Positions 26,733-36,655 are shown, numbered from the stretch's first letter. The stretch is 64,000 bases of DNA from Bifidobacterium tibiigranuli (GCF_009371885.1 NZ_QLZA01000011.1:1-64000), one strand, 5' to 3'. Translations and numbers: made by a program. Notes: a model not told the origin generated them from the sequence alone.

Positions 26733-27629
26733 TTAGGCGCTTAATACACCCACGTCGCCGGTGCGGACGATGTGCACCTCCCCGGCGTCATCGCGGACGC
26801 TGAGCGAGGCATCTGGGTTCAGGGCGATAGCCGTGCCGGAGACGACGCCGCCGGCGGCGAGTCGCGCCCTGACTTGCTTGCCCAGCGTCCAGCATTCCGC
26901 GCGCATCTCTTCGAGCAGCGCCGCGCATTGCGTCGGCGTATCGTCAACCAACAGCTGCAGGCGCGCGCGCAGCGAGCGCACGATTCCTGCGGCAATCAGG
27001 TCGCGCATAATCGGCGCGTCAGACAGGCCTTTGCGATGCATCTGCAACGAGGTCGAATCGGTTGTGGGCAGGCGCTCGGCCCGCACGGCGAGGTTGAGGC
27101 CGATGCCGAATATCACGCCGATATAATCGCGAGCGTCCGCGCTGCCATCCTGCGGCAGCGGCACGAGTTCGCATAGGATTCCGCCGAGTTTCAGACCGTG
27201 GCAGAACACGTCATTGGGCCATTTGAGCGAAAACTGGCAATCAGGCTGGATACTTTGGGAGCCGACCTCTTCGAGAGCACTGCGCAGCGCGTCAAGGCTG
27301 GCCAGCCCGGCGGTCATCTGAATCCAGCCGTTCACGCTCCCATCAGTTGCGAGCGCGCGCGGCAGCGCCGTGGCGAAGGACACGGTGAAGGACTCTCCGG
27401 GGACATTCATCCACTCGCGGCCCAAGCGCCCGTGGCCGTTGGTCTGCATATCCGCGGCGACCGCCATGATTGTGATGCGCCCGTCGCGCCTAAGCATGAG
27501 CTGCCCTTCGTCGATCAGGTGCCGGGCTACGGAATTCGTGGAATCCACCGTCGCGCGCGTGACGAGAAGATCGGCAGCTTCGGCGGTCTTCGGCATCTGC
27601 GGCGTTGCGGCTTGCAATAAGGTCATCAT
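26733..27629 (-). CDS. birA: biotin-[acetyl-CoA-carboxylase] ligase
   Basis: BirA activates biotin to biotinyl-AMP and attaches it to the carrier lysine of AccBC. The 298-residue protein has the catalytic fold: DSTNSVARHLI near the start, the adenylate loop TNGHGRLGREW (about residue 65; usual form GRGRxGRxW), FSLKWPNDVFCHGLKLGGIL (about 135-150, Lys of KWPND) and FGIGLNL. A C-terminal SH3-like piece ends the protein. There is no N-terminal helix-turn-helix, so this is a monofunctional ligase and not a biotin repressor. Confidence 0.94.
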   Translation of the reverse strand: MMTLLQAATPQMPKTAEAADLLVTRATVDSTNSVARHLIDEGQLMLRRDGRITIMAVAADMQTNGHGRLGREWMNVPGESFTVSFATALPRALATDGSVNGWIQMTAGLASLDALRSALEEVGSQSIQPDCQFSLKWPNDVFCHGLKLGGILCELVPLPQDGSADARDYIGVIFGIGLNLAVRAERLPTTDSTSLQMHRKGLSDAPIMRDLIAAGIVRSLRARLQLLVDDTPTQCAALLEEMRAECWTLGKQVRARLAAGGVVSGTAIALNPDASLSVRDDAGEVHIVRTGDVGVLSA

Positions 27630-27806
27630 AGTTCAACAATAATGCGTAAATCCGCGCCATGCGCAGGAAGGCACGCGAATCATAGGGAATTATCACTGGC
27701 GGCGTAGCCAACTCGGCGCGGACCAGCACCCCTGACACATCGCGAAGCATCGCGCAGCGTCGTTCGGACGGCCCGCCGTTCGCAAGCCCACGGTAGAATC
27801 CATCAC

Positions 27807-30038
27807 ATGACCGATGCTTCATCAACCCGGCTGCACGCCCATGAGCCACAGCACGGGATACCCGTCGCATCGTCGCCTCGTACCCACGGCAATCGGAGAA
27901 CCGGTGCCGCGCCCCGCGCCCGCAGCTTGCGCATAGCCGCCGCAGCGCGCTGGGCCTTGGCCATCGCCGCGTGCCTGTGGCTGAGCCTGTGCACGGCAAT
28001 CGGCCCGCTGTACTGGTTCGACGGGGATGGCCTCGCACAATTTTCCTGGATTAACGCCGTGTTCGGTGTGCTTTCCTTTGCGATATATGGCACGCTGATC
28101 GTCATGCTCGTGCGGTTCGGCAATGGCGAGTCATTGCGCGGTATGCTGCCCGACAAGCTGCGACGGGCATCGCACAAGACGCTGTCAATCCGATTCTCCC
28201 GACCACGCTGGGTGGCCCGCGCCGCACATTCCACGCCGAGCCGAATCGCCGCCCGCGCGATGCACGCCGCAGCCCGGCTGTTGGTCAAAGCCACGGACCG
28301 GTGGTGGAAAATCGCGCTGATTCTGCTCATCGGCTGGCTATGGGTGCCGGTGACGCTGCTCTCCGCGTTCGGCGCGGACATCCGCTCGCAGATCCGCGAA
28401 TTCAGCTGGGCCTACAACCAGTGGACCGGTCTGGATCAGCCTTACATCGGCTTCTTCTCCTTCGTGCCGATGGACATCTATCCGACCGCGCATTACCTGT
28501 GGCCCATGCACCCCACCTACCTGACCGATCAGCACAACATCGTGCTCACGGTGTTCTACGGGGGCACGACGGCCATCTCACGCGCACTCACCGGCTCCAA
28601 CGACTGGGGTCTGGTGGCCCTGTCCGCCGTGCAGCTCCTGTTCGCGGCATTCTGCTGCACGTCCGCGCTGGACCGCTTCCTCAACCTGCCTTGGCTGCGG
28701 GATAGTGCCCGGATACCTGCACTCGTCACATCACTGCCAGAGCGTTTCCGCCCGCGCGATTTCGCCCATCCCGAATACGGGATGGAGGCTGCCAAGCACT
28801 CCGCGCATTCGATTACGTCTGTGCCTATACCTACGCCTGCACGTGCGGGTGCAGGCGTGCGGACGGCGATGCTGCTGTTCTTCCTGTGCTGCCCGCTGGT
28901 GCTGTTCTCTACGATATCGCTGACCAAATCGCCAGTGTTCGCCTTCGCCTTCGTCTGGTGGTTCGGCGCGGGGTACGAGCTGCATATGACCTCGGAGCAT
29001 ACGGCGCAACGCCACGGGCAAGGCGCGGCACGCCCGCGCAACTGCACACTGGTCGCGTTTGCGGTTTCCTCGATTATCATGCTTATTTCGGCCAAATACG
29101 CCTGGTACATACTGGTGCTCGAAATCGTGCTGCTGCTCATCGCCGACCGCAAGCGGTGGAAGACGTATGCCGTCGCGCTTATCCTGCCGGTGCTGCTGGT
29201 GCACGGCGCGCTGACCTTCCTGACGTCCAGCGGCGCGGTCATTCCCGGCGATCCGATCGAATCGCGCGGCGTCCAATTGCAGCAGATCGCGCGGGTCGCC
29301 AAGCTCGACCCCGGCTCGATTCCCCAGCAGGCGCGAGACGAGCTGGCCCCGGTCTTCAATCTCGATCAGATGGCCGCCGCCTATACCCCGTATGACACGG
29401 ATCCGGTGAAATCCTCGGGCATCCAGTCGAAGAAGGTCAGCTACCGCTGGCGCACCGTCACCGAGACGGATATGACGAACTTCAATCGGGCCTGGCTGCG
29501 CATCGTCGCGGCGAATCCGCGCGTCACGCTCGATGCCTTCCTCGCGAAATGCTACGGCTATTTCGATGTGGCCGATCGGCCGTACGTTGCGATGGACTAC
29601 TACGTCACCAGCAGCTACGTGATGCAATGGTCGACCTGGATACGCTACTGGCAGCCCGGATGGCGGCAGGCGGTGGTGCATAATGCCCGGAGTTGGAGCG
29701 ATATGCCCGTGCTGGGATGGGTCACGCATGGCAATCTCTATGTGGTGCTGACACTGCTGATCGGCGCGGCCGAAGTGGTGCTGCGCCGGTGGCGCACGCT
29801 GGTATGGCATATGCCGCTGCTGCTGCTCATGGGAGTGCTGATTGACGCCCCCGCCAACAATTTTGAGCGCCATATGCTTCCTCTTGCCTTCGTGTTCGGC
29901 TTTCTCGCGCTGACCTTCTGGCGCGAGTCGCAAGCGGGGTCTCGGACAGGGTCCCAGGAGCAGGCGCAGCATGGCCGCGAGGTGCCGGATGCTGACGAAT
30001 TCGGACCGCGCCTATCCCCTGCTAGTACGGTCGACTAA
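27807..30038 (+). CDS. large polytopic membrane protein, DUF6020-like
   Basis: The 743-residue protein has about ten hydrophobic spans, a charged N-terminal tail (1-40) and a long soluble segment around residues 475-590. It resembles the uncharacterised DUF6020 membrane proteins of bifidobacteria, and loosely the membrane glycosyltransferase/YfhO-type layout, but I see no catalytic motif I can name. The ATG at 27807 has no strong ribosome site. The PucR-type gene starts 9 bases after its stop, so the two are likely cotranscribed. The family call is from memory of overall appearance, so function remains open. Confidence 0.6.
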   Translation: MTDASSTRLHAHEPQHGIPVASSPRTHGNRRTGAAPRARSLRIAAAARWALAIAACLWLSLCTAIGPLYWFDGDGLAQFSWINAVFGVLSFAIYGTLIVMLVRFGNGESLRGMLPDKLRRASHKTLSIRFSRPRWVARAAHSTPSRIAARAMHAAARLLVKATDRWWKIALILLIGWLWVPVTLLSAFGADIRSQIREFSWAYNQWTGLDQPYIGFFSFVPMDIYPTAHYLWPMHPTYLTDQHNIVLTVFYGGTTAISRALTGSNDWGLVALSAVQLLFAAFCCTSALDRFLNLPWLRDSARIPALVTSLPERFRPRDFAHPEYGMEAAKHSAHSITSVPIPTPARAGAGVRTAMLLFFLCCPLVLFSTISLTKSPVFAFAFVWWFGAGYELHMTSEHTAQRHGQGAARPRNCTLVAFAVSSIIMLISAKYAWYILVLEIVLLLIADRKRWKTYAVALILPVLLVHGALTFLTSSGAVIPGDPIESRGVQLQQIARVAKLDPGSIPQQARDELAPVFNLDQMAAAYTPYDTDPVKSSGIQSKKVSYRWRTVTETDMTNFNRAWLRIVAANPRVTLDAFLAKCYGYFDVADRPYVAMDYYVTSSYVMQWSTWIRYWQPGWRQAVVHNARSWSDMPVLGWVTHGNLYVVLTLLIGAAEVVLRRWRTLVWHMPLLLLMGVLIDAPANNFERHMLPLAFVFGFLALTFWRESQAGSRTGSQEQAQHGREVPDADEFGPRLSPASTVD

Positions 30039-30047
30039 GCTGGAAGC

Positions 30048-30992
30048 ATGAGCGACACCGAACTAGGAGACGAGACAGACGAGCGGGGCGATGCCAGCGA
30101 AGGCATATCCGTCGATGCCGACTTCCTCGAAGCCTTGGGAATCGCTCGAATTCCTGCGTCAGGCAATCCAGCAGACAGCGCTGCCGACCCTACCGACACT
30201 GCCGACCCCGCCAACGATGATTCGCAGCACGAAGCTTTCTGGGCACTGAGCGACGAGGCGCAGACCCGGCTCGAATCCATAGCCTTCGAATCGCTGCTGC
30301 ATGGTCTGAGCGACGCGCGCGTCGAATCGCTGCTGCGCGTGCTCGGCTGGCCGGGCTCCTTCGCCTGCTTCGCCATCGCGGGCACGCCCAAAGCCTCCTA
30401 TCACGATAGTCGAAGCACGATAGCCAAAGCCGTGCGCGATCTCGGCGGAAGCAGCTGCCTCATCGGGCGGCACGAATCGTGGTGCGTGGCCTTGGTGGAG
30501 GTGCGCGGAGCCGCAACCCCCGAAGTGACCTGCACGGCGGCGCTCAGCGCATTCAGCGACAAGCAGCCGGTCTGCCTGGGGCCGGTCAGAAAGAATGCCT
30601 CAGGCGCTGCCAAGGCCGTGAACGGCGTGCTCAATGCGCTGCGTTCCGCCCCTGCCGTGCACCCGCTCCCCCGGCCCATGCGGGCCGACGACGTGCTGCC
30701 CGAACGGGCGCTCATCGGAGATAGCGACGCCAGAAACGAACTGTATACGGCCGTGTACCACAGCCTGCTCAGCGACAATGCCGACGACCCGACGCTGAGC
30801 ACCGTCTCCGCGTTCATCCAGTCCGGCGGCTCCCTCGATGCCACGGCTCGCGAGCTCAATGTGCACCCCAACACCGTGCGTTACCGGCTCAAGCGGGCGG
30901 CTGAAACCACCGGCTGGGATGCCACCAACCCGCGCGAATCCTATGTCTTGCAGACGGCCATCGCATTGGGCCGCATCCGCGACGCCCATTAG
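30048..30992 (+). CDS. PucR/CdaR-type regulator, possible fatty acid synthesis regulator
   Basis: The 314-residue protein ends in a PucR-type helix-turn-helix (about residues 255-310: SAFIQSGGSLDATARELNVH, then PNTVRYRLKRAAE, then YVLQTAIALGRI). The middle region resembles the GGDEF-like sensory part of this family. The N-terminal 60 residues are acidic and unstructured. In Streptomyces coelicolor, FasR, a regulator with this C-terminal domain, activates the fatty acid synthase genes. Its position in the acc-fas-bioY-birA block suggests a similar job here, which is inference. It follows the membrane protein gene by 9 bases and converges on rplA at a shared terminator. Confidence 0.75.
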   Translation: MSDTELGDETDERGDASEGISVDADFLEALGIARIPASGNPADSAADPTDTADPANDDSQHEAFWALSDEAQTRLESIAFESLLHGLSDARVESLLRVLGWPGSFACFAIAGTPKASYHDSRSTIAKAVRDLGGSSCLIGRHESWCVALVEVRGAATPEVTCTAALSAFSDKQPVCLGPVRKNASGAAKAVNGVLNALRSAPAVHPLPRPMRADDVLPERALIGDSDARNELYTAVYHSLLSDNADDPTLSTVSAFIQSGGSLDATARELNVHPNTVRYRLKRAAETTGWDATNPRESYVLQTAIALGRIRDAH

Positions 30993-31063
30993 GGCAGCAT
31001 CCCATTTAGTGCAGCGTCATAGTTACAGCATCACAGCGCAGCGTCTAAGCCGACCGGATACGA

Positions 31064-31096
31064 CGAAGGCCCACGCCATTGCGACGCGGGCCTTCG
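31064..31096. terminator. bidirectional terminator between the PucR-type gene and rplA
   Basis: Stem CGAAGGCCCACG (31064-31075) pairs with CGCGGGCCTTCG (31085-31096), one mismatch. It lies between two convergent stop codons. Confidence 0.65.
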
Positions 31097-31118
31097 GTGA
31101 TTAGTCTCAGCCGAGCAA

Positions 31119-31811
31119 TCAGGCTAGAGTGGCGACATCCAGCGGGATGCCGGGGCTCATGGTGGAGCTGATCGTTGCCTTGGTGAGGTAGCGGCCCTTC
31201 AGGGTGGAGGGCTTGAGACGCTTGATCTCATCGGCCACAACCTTGAAGTTCTCCTCCAACGCGCTCTCATCGAACGACGTCTTGCCGATGATGAACGAGA
31301 GGTTGCCGTTCTTGTCCACGCGGAACTCGATCTTGCCGCCCTTGATGTCGGACACGGCCTTGGCCACGTCCATCGTCACGGTGCCGGTCTTCGGGTTCGG
31401 CATGAGGCCACGGGGGCCGAGCACGCGGCCCAAGCGGCCGACCTTGCCCATCATGTCCGGGGTAGCCACGACGGCGTCGAAGTCGAGGAAGCCTTCCTGG
31501 ACCTTCGCCACGAGATCGTCGTCGCCGACGATGTCAGCGCCGGCCTCGGTGGCCTCGCTGGCCTTCGGGCCACGGGCGAACACCGCGACGCGCGCGGTCT
31601 TGCCGGTGCCGTTAGGCAGGTTGACCACGCCGCGAACGAGCTGGTCCGCCTTGCGCGGATCGACGTTCAGGCAGTACACGGCCTCGATGGTCTCATCGAA
31701 ACCGCGCTTCGGCATGCTCTTGATGAGCGCGATAGCCTCGGAAGCGGTGTACAGATTGTTGCGATCGACCTTCTCAGAGGCCTCGCGGTACTTCTTGGAA
31801 TGCTTGGTCAT
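31119..31811 (-). CDS. rplA: 50S ribosomal protein L1
   Basis: L1 binds 23S rRNA at the mobile L1 stalk and can repress its own operon. The 230-residue length is normal. The family block is present: [20 protein letters not shown] then PNPKTGTVT (about 130-155), with [12 protein letters not shown] following. It starts 13 bases after rplK, the standard L11-L1 pair. Confidence 0.97.
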   Translation of the reverse strand: MTKHSKKYREASEKVDRNNLYTASEAIALIKSMPKRGFDETIEAVYCLNVDPRKADQLVRGVVNLPNGTGKTARVAVFARGPKASEATEAGADIVGDDDLVAKVQEGFLDFDAVVATPDMMGKVGRLGRVLGPRGLMPNPKTGTVTMDVAKAVSDIKGGKIEFRVDKNGNLSFIIGKTSFDESALEENFKVVADEIKRLKPSTLKGRYLTKATISSTMSPGIPLDVATLA

Positions 31812-31824
31812 CAGTCCTCTCCTC

Positions 31825-32256
31825 TCAGTCCGAAACCGTGATGCCCATCGAGCGCGCAGTGCCCTCGATGATCTTCATGCCGGCTTCAACGTCACGAGCG
31901 GAAAGATCAGCCATCTTGGTCTCAGCGATCTCGCGAACCTGAGCCTTGGTGACCGAACCGACCTTGTGCGTCAGCGGATTCTCGGTGCCCTTCGGGATGC
32001 CTGCGGCCTTGAGCAGCAGAGCTGCGGCCGGCGGGGTCTTGAGCACGAAGGTGAAGGAGCGATCCTCGAATACGGTGATCTCGACCGGGACGACCTGGCC
32101 CATCTTGTCCTGCGTGGCGGCGTTGTACGCCTTGCAGAAGTCCATGATGTTCACGCCGTGCGAGCCCAGAGCCGGGCCGAGCGGCGGGGCCGGATTGGCC
32201 TTGCCTGCCTCGATCTGCAGCTTGATCAGCGCCGAGACTTTCTTTTTAGGAGCCAT
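31825..32256 (-). CDS. rplK: 50S ribosomal protein L11
   Basis: L11 forms the GTPase-associated stalk base with 23S rRNA. The 143-residue protein has the usual order: [20 protein letters not shown] with [16 protein letters not shown] (proline-rich N-domain) and the C-terminal rRNA-binding domain ending [18 protein letters not shown]. In most bacteria nusG is immediately upstream. Here about 3 kb intervene, holding repeats and a broken symporter. Confidence 0.97.
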   Translation of the reverse strand: MAPKKKVSALIKLQIEAGKANPAPPLGPALGSHGVNIMDFCKAYNAATQDKMGQVVPVEITVFEDRSFTFVLKTPPAAALLLKAAGIPKGTENPLTHKVGSVTKAQVREIAETKMADLSARDVEAGMKIIEGTARSMGITVSD

Positions 32257-32658
32257 GGTATGTGGTTCTTCTTTCTATGAAGCGGTACCTGCGGTCACCG
32301 CCCGCATGCCGTCAGGCTGTTGTCGCGCCATTCACGCACCGAAGTGCGCCCAGCGTCAGCACAGGCCATCCGACTCGCGCGGTTCCCTCCCGCAACTTGT
32401 CATGTGCTTGTTTGCGCCAGCAGGTTTCCTCGCCAGACACAAGCCTTCCTATTATGCTGCATCGGCGCGACAAGGGAGGAACGTCCTGAGGCGTTGCACC
32501 CCCCCCCATGCGACACGCCCGGATTAAGCTTCACAGGTTGTGGGATAGCTTTTCTGACTGGCGGAATTGCAACAGTCAAAAAAGCTATCAGCCTACTTGT
32601 GTATCTGAATCCGGGCGTGTCTGCACATCACCGCATTCGATCGGATGAAACTCCCCGA
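32257..32658. other. intergenic region upstream of rplK
   Basis: The stretch holds the rplK leader, a run of eleven C bases (near 32499-32507) and the 110-bp repeat at 32512-32621. No gene is seen. Confidence 0.5.
32512..32621 (+). repeat. 110-bp hairpin element, left copy
   Basis: The outer arms GACACGCCCGGATT and AATCCGGGCGTGTC are perfect. Inside them, 29-base imperfect arms lead to a terminal TGACTG/CAGTCA stem whose loop is GCGGAATTGCAA. The core GGAATTGCAAC is at 32563-32573. A copy with about six differences lies in the same direction at 35198-35307. Confidence 0.85.
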
Positions 32659-33018
32659 CTACTGCGGCGTGCCTTCATGCTCGACGGCCGCTTTGCGGGC
32701 GGACGCTTCGGCGGAGGCGATGATGTCCTCGGCCGGCAGCGGGCGCAGGTGGTTCCACAGCAGGAATCCGATGCCTATCACCAGCATGGCGATGCCGGTC
32801 CACAGGTTGATGGCGATGCCGCCGGTCTTGGCGACGTCAGCGCCGGGCTGGAAGATGCCGACTGCGGTGACGATTACGCCGTAGATCGTGAACAGCACGC
32901 CGATCAGGCGGCGCAGATCGTTGTTGCGTGCGGACTTGACGGCCTGATCCTTCTGCTCCTGGGTCAGCATCTCCTTATCCGCCTGGGGTTGGGATTGATT
33001 TTGGACTTCATCAGTCAT
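32659..33018 (-). CDS. small two-span membrane protein
   Basis: The 119-residue protein has a charged N-terminus (1-35), two hydrophobic spans (about 40-58 and 68-88) and a charged C-terminal tail. No family is recognised. It starts 63 bases downstream of the symporter's stop codon, and both lie between the two 110-bp repeats. It may be an accessory subunit of that transporter, and if the symporter is dead this gene may be left without its partner. Confidence 0.65.
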   Translation of the reverse strand: MTDEVQNQSQPQADKEMLTQEQKDQAVKSARNNDLRRLIGVLFTIYGVIVTAVGIFQPGADVAKTGGIAINLWTGIAMLVIGIGFLLWNHLRPLPAEDIIASAEASARKAAVEHEGTPQ

Positions 33019-33081
33019 TGCATACGCTCCTTAATATTGCTCTCGCGTGTCTATGAGGACTCATGTCTGCGGATTCATGTC

Positions 33082-34793
33082 TTAGAAGAACGGGATGTAG
33101 AACGCGAGGCCGACCACGAAGATGACGCCGCCGAGCACCGCTGGCTTCTTGTACCACGGGACCTTCACCTTGGTCAGATCCTTTCCGGCGGCCTTCGCCG
33201 CGCGCTTGGCGTCTTCGAGCTCCTCGGCCTTGGCTGCCCGGAAGTACTTCAAGCCGCCGCTGGCGAAGGTGAGGCCTTCGAGCTCCTTATCCGTCTTGGC
33301 CTTGGTGAAGGGCGTGATGGCCGCGGCCACGATCCATGTAGCCAGGCAGGAGAAGATCGCGCCATACCAGGTCTCGGCGGTGGGAGAGCCGAAGATCGGG
33401 TTGCCTGCGGCCACGGAGCGCAGATAGAGAATATACGTGATCAGCGGCGCGATGATGCCGCAGATATAGCCGATGGTGCCGGCCTTGTTGGAGACGCGCT
33501 TCCACACCAGGCCGAGGATGAACACGGCGAACAGCGGGGCGTTGAAGAAGCTGAACAGGGTCTGCAGATACGTCATGATATTGCCGAACTGGCTGGCGAT
33601 CCACGCGGTGAACACGGAGACGAACACGCCGATGACGGTGATGATGCGGCCCGTGTTGAGATAGTACTTGTCCTTCTGGCCCGGCTTGACGTAATTCAGC
33701 CACAAATCGTAGGTGAACACGGTGTTGAAGGACGAGATGTTCGCGGCCATGCCGGCCATGAACGACGCCATCATGCCGGTGACGGCGATGCCGAGCACGC
33801 CGCTGGGCAGGTACTGCTTGAACAGGTAGGGTATGGCTTCGTTGTATTGCAGCACGGGATGGGGGCCGGCGAACAGGTTGCCGACGGTGGCTGCGGCGAT
33901 GAGCCCGGGGATGACGATAATCATCCAGATGAACATCTTCGGGATGGCGCCCACGATCGGCGTCATGCGCGAGGCGGTCATGCTCTTCGCGGCGAAGGCG
34001 CGCTGCACCTCGGTGAAGTTCGTGGTCCAGTAGCCGAAGCCGAGCACGAAGCCCAGGCCCATGATGATGGAGAACCAGTCGCCGCCCACGGGGTTGGTGA
34101 CGTTGCCGATGCCAGTGCCGACCCATGCATGCATCAGGCCGCCGGAGCCGCCGAGCTTGGTCTGCAGGCCCGACCAGCCGCCGACGCGGTGCAGACCGAT
34201 GACGGTGACGGAGATCAGCGCCGCGACGATGACGAAGAACTGCATGACCTCGTTGTAGATAGCGGAGGTCAGCCCGCCCAGCGTGATGTAGCTGAGCACG
34301 AACACGGCGGACACGATGATGGCGGTCCACTGGCTCCATCCCAGCATGGCCTGCAAAATCAGGGCCATGGCGTACAGGTTGATGCCGGACTGCAGAATCG
34401 TGGAGACCGCGAAGCACAGCGAGACGATGAGGTGTGAGCCTTTGCCGAAGCGCTGGTTCATGAACTCGGGCACCGAGCGCACGCCGGAGCCGTAGTAGAA
34501 CGGCATCATGAAAATGCCGAGGAACACCATGCCGGGCACTGCGCCGATCAGGTAGTAATGAATGGTCGGCATGCCGATCTGCGCGCCGTTCGCGGCCATG
34601 CCCAGAATCTCAGTGGCACCGAGATTGGCCGCGCAGAACGCCCGGCGAGCAGGAAGTCCTCACTGGATTTCTGCTGCCTGTGAATCGAGTATCCAATCCA
34701 GACGATCATAGCGAAATAAATAGCGAGAATCAGCCAGTCGACCCAGCCTAACGACAGGCGTATCGCCGATTCCCCAGCAGCAAGTTCTACCAT
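33082..34793 (-). pseudogene. frameshifted sodium:solute symporter (SSS family)
   Basis: The N-terminal part runs in one frame from the ATG at 34793: MVELAAGESAIRLSLGWVDW, WLILAIYFAMIVWIGYSIHR, then KSSEDFLLAGRS. At about 34643 the family sequence jumps to another frame, FCAANLGATEILGMAANGAQ, which runs to 33082. The roughly ten residues normally between LAGRS and the next block are missing. The rest shows SGLT-type landmarks (GGLTSAIYNEVMQFFVIVAA and many spans). As written, translation ends soon after the break. A 505-residue frame from an internal ATG at 34599 would lack the first membrane span and part of the second. Sugar specificity is a guess from family resemblance. Confidence 0.82.
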
Positions 34794-34799
34794 GCCACC

Positions 34800-35342
34800 G
34801 CCTTCTTTCCTCTTTGAACAATGATTCATCTTCAGCGCAATCAGACATTCGTTGTCACCGGTTACGCTAATAGCACATCATCGTAGGCTTTTGCGCGGCG
34901 CTCTTCAAACTCGTTTGACTGTTCTGCGGCCTGCTGCGCGGCGGCAACAGGCCAGTCGAACACGGTTCGATGTGCGGTTTTATGTGCGCTGTACTTTGCG
35001 ATTGCGTGAGCTGCGTAAGGCTGCATGTGGCTGCGTATGCCTGTATGCGTTTGCCCCAGTCTGCGCTGACCGTCTTTTGTGATGTGCAGGCACGAGGCAG
35101 TCACGGAGCAGCTACGACAACGGAACATCGGTGTCGTGCCGTGTGCGCAGCTGGCATGTTCGGCATACGCAGCCGAAAATTTTTTCATTGACTATGCGAC
35201 ACGCCCGGATTAAGCTTCACAGGTTGTGGGATAGCTTTTCTGACTGGCGGAATTGCAGCAGTCAAAAAAACTATGAGCCTACTTGTGTAGCCCAATCCGG
35301 GCGTGTCGACGAAGTTAGAAGGGTAACGGGCAGCGAGCGGAC
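34800..35342. other. intergenic region between the symporter and nusG
   Basis: Apart from the 110-bp repeat at 35198-35307 I see no gene or clear signal in these 540 bases. It lies directly downstream of nusG, where rplK would normally sit. Confidence 0.5.
35198..35307 (+). repeat. 110-bp hairpin element, right copy
   Basis: Same arms and layout as 32512-32621. Identity to that copy extends a few bases outside the left arm (TATGCGACAC versus CATGCGACAC). The core reads GGAATTGCAGC at 35249-35259. The pair are direct repeats flanking the symporter and its small partner. Confidence 0.85.
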
Positions 35343-36287
35343 TCAGTCCAGCTTCTCGACCTGTTCGAAGCCGAGTTCGACCGGCGTATCGCGGCCGAAG
35401 ATGGAGACGAGCACCGTGAGCTTCTGCGTGGTGGGCTCGACGTCGGAGACGACGGCTGCCATCGTGGCGAACGGCCCATCGGTGACGGTGACCTGATCGC
35501 CGATCGCGTAGGAGACCTCGACCGTGCGCTTCTTGGCTGCGGCGGGCTTGTCGCCAGCTTCCTTGAGCGCCTCGGAGGCGATCATCGGGGCCATCATGCG
35601 CACGACTTCCTTGCGGCTGAGCGGTGCCGGCTCCTTGGTCGGGCCGACGAATCCGGTAACGCCTTCGGTCTCGCGCACGATACGGCGGGCGTTCTCGTCA
35701 GGCCACATGCGGATGAGCACGTAGCCGGGCACACGCATGCGCGTGATAATCTTCTTGCCCTTGTCGGTATGCTTCTCGACCTCTTCCATGGGCACTTCGA
35801 TCTGGAAGATCTTGTCTTCCAGCCCGAAGCTCTGCACACGGGATTCGACGTTAGTCTTCACGCGCTTCTCGTAACCGGAGTAGGTATGCAGCACATACCA
35901 TTTGCCGTCGAGCGTGCGCAGGCTCTTCGAGAACTCCTTGACGGCCTTGCTGCCCGCGTCATCGGGCTGCTCGGCGTCTTCTGCGTTGGATTGCGCGGCA
36001 TCACCCTCGGCATCACCTTCGTCAGCGGCACCTTCATCAGCGTCAGCGTCATCAGCGTCAGCGACACCGTCAGCAGCAGTGTCGTCCACAACAGTATTGT
36101 CTACAACAGTGTCGTTCGCTACGGCAGCGTCGGCGTCGTTCTCGTTAGTCGAGGTCGCAGCGTCAGCACCGTCCGCAGCCTGCGATTTGGCGTCCTGTGC
36201 GGCCGGAGTGGCCGCAGCATCCTGGGCATTGTCTTCGGGGATATCGGGCAGCGCGTCGAGGCTGTCGAAGTTCAATTCATCATTCAT
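35343..36287 (-). CDS. nusG: transcription termination/antitermination protein NusG
   Basis: NusG binds RNA polymerase and links it to Rho or the ribosome. The 314-residue protein has an acidic, Ala/Asp/Val-rich N-terminal extension of about 130 residues (imperfect [17 protein letters not shown] repeats), then the NGN domain ([57 protein letters not shown]) and a C-terminal KOW domain ([20 protein letters not shown]). Such extensions are usual in actinobacterial NusG. secE lies 28 bases upstream and tRNA-Trp before that. Confidence 0.96.
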   Translation of the reverse strand: MNDELNFDSLDALPDIPEDNAQDAAATPAAQDAKSQAADGADAATSTNENDADAAVANDTVVDNTVVDDTAADGVADADDADADEGAADEGDAEGDAAQSNAEDAEQPDDAGSKAVKEFSKSLRTLDGKWYVLHTYSGYEKRVKTNVESRVQSFGLEDKIFQIEVPMEEVEKHTDKGKKIITRMRVPGYVLIRMWPDENARRIVRETEGVTGFVGPTKEPAPLSRKEVVRMMAPMIASEALKEAGDKPAAAKKRTVEVSYAIGDQVTVTDGPFATMAAVVSDVEPTTQKLTVLVSIFGRDTPVELGFEQVEKLD

Positions 36288-36315
36288 GCGTCATTCACCT
36301 TAGATTCGCTCGAGC

Positions 36316-36543
36316 TCAGCCGAAGATCTTCAGGGCGAGCTTGCCAAGCCCCAGATCCATGCCGGTAACGATAAGCATCAGGAACAGCACGAAGACGAAG
36401 ACGGCGAATGACCAGCCGAGCAACTCCTTGCTCGTAGGGCTTACGACCTTGCGAAGCTCATCGATGATCTGCTTGATGAACAAGCCGATGCGCATGAAAA
36501 CATTTGGCTTCACGGCCTGTTCCGTTTCGTGTGCCTTCGCCAT
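36316..36543 (-). CDS. secE: preprotein translocase subunit SecE
   Basis: SecE clamps and stabilises SecY in the Sec translocon. The 75-residue protein has the short actinobacterial form: a charged N-terminus, the amphipathic helix FIKQIIDELRKVVSPTSKEL and one C-terminal membrane span (SFAVFVFVLFLMLIVTG). I chose MAKAHETEQ (36543) because the longer open frame runs back into the tRNA and GAAGG lies at proper spacing only for this start. Confidence 0.95.
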   Translation of the reverse strand: MAKAHETEQAVKPNVFMRIGLFIKQIIDELRKVVSPTSKELLGWSFAVFVFVLFLMLIVTGMDLGLGKLALKIFG

Positions 36544-36579
36544 TTCCATCCTTCGCTTGGCTGATATTGCTTCGAGTAC

Positions 36580-36655
36580 TGGCAGGGAAGGCGGGACTCG
36601 AACCCACAACCTACGGTTTTGGAGACCGTTGCGCTACCAATTGCGCCACTTCCCT
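36580..36655 (-). tRNA. tRNA-Trp (anticodon CCA)
   Basis: The minus strand begins AGGGAAG and ends CTTCCCT with discriminator G, then encoded CCA (36580-36582). The anticodon loop is CTCCAAA, giving CCA. The T arm contains GTGGGTTCGAGTCCCGC. The tRNA-secE-nusG order is common in bacteria. Confidence 0.96.

Noticed and set aside
26733..27629. BirA acting as the biotin repressor of bioY/acc
   Set aside because: The protein begins directly with the catalytic domain and has no helix-turn-helix.
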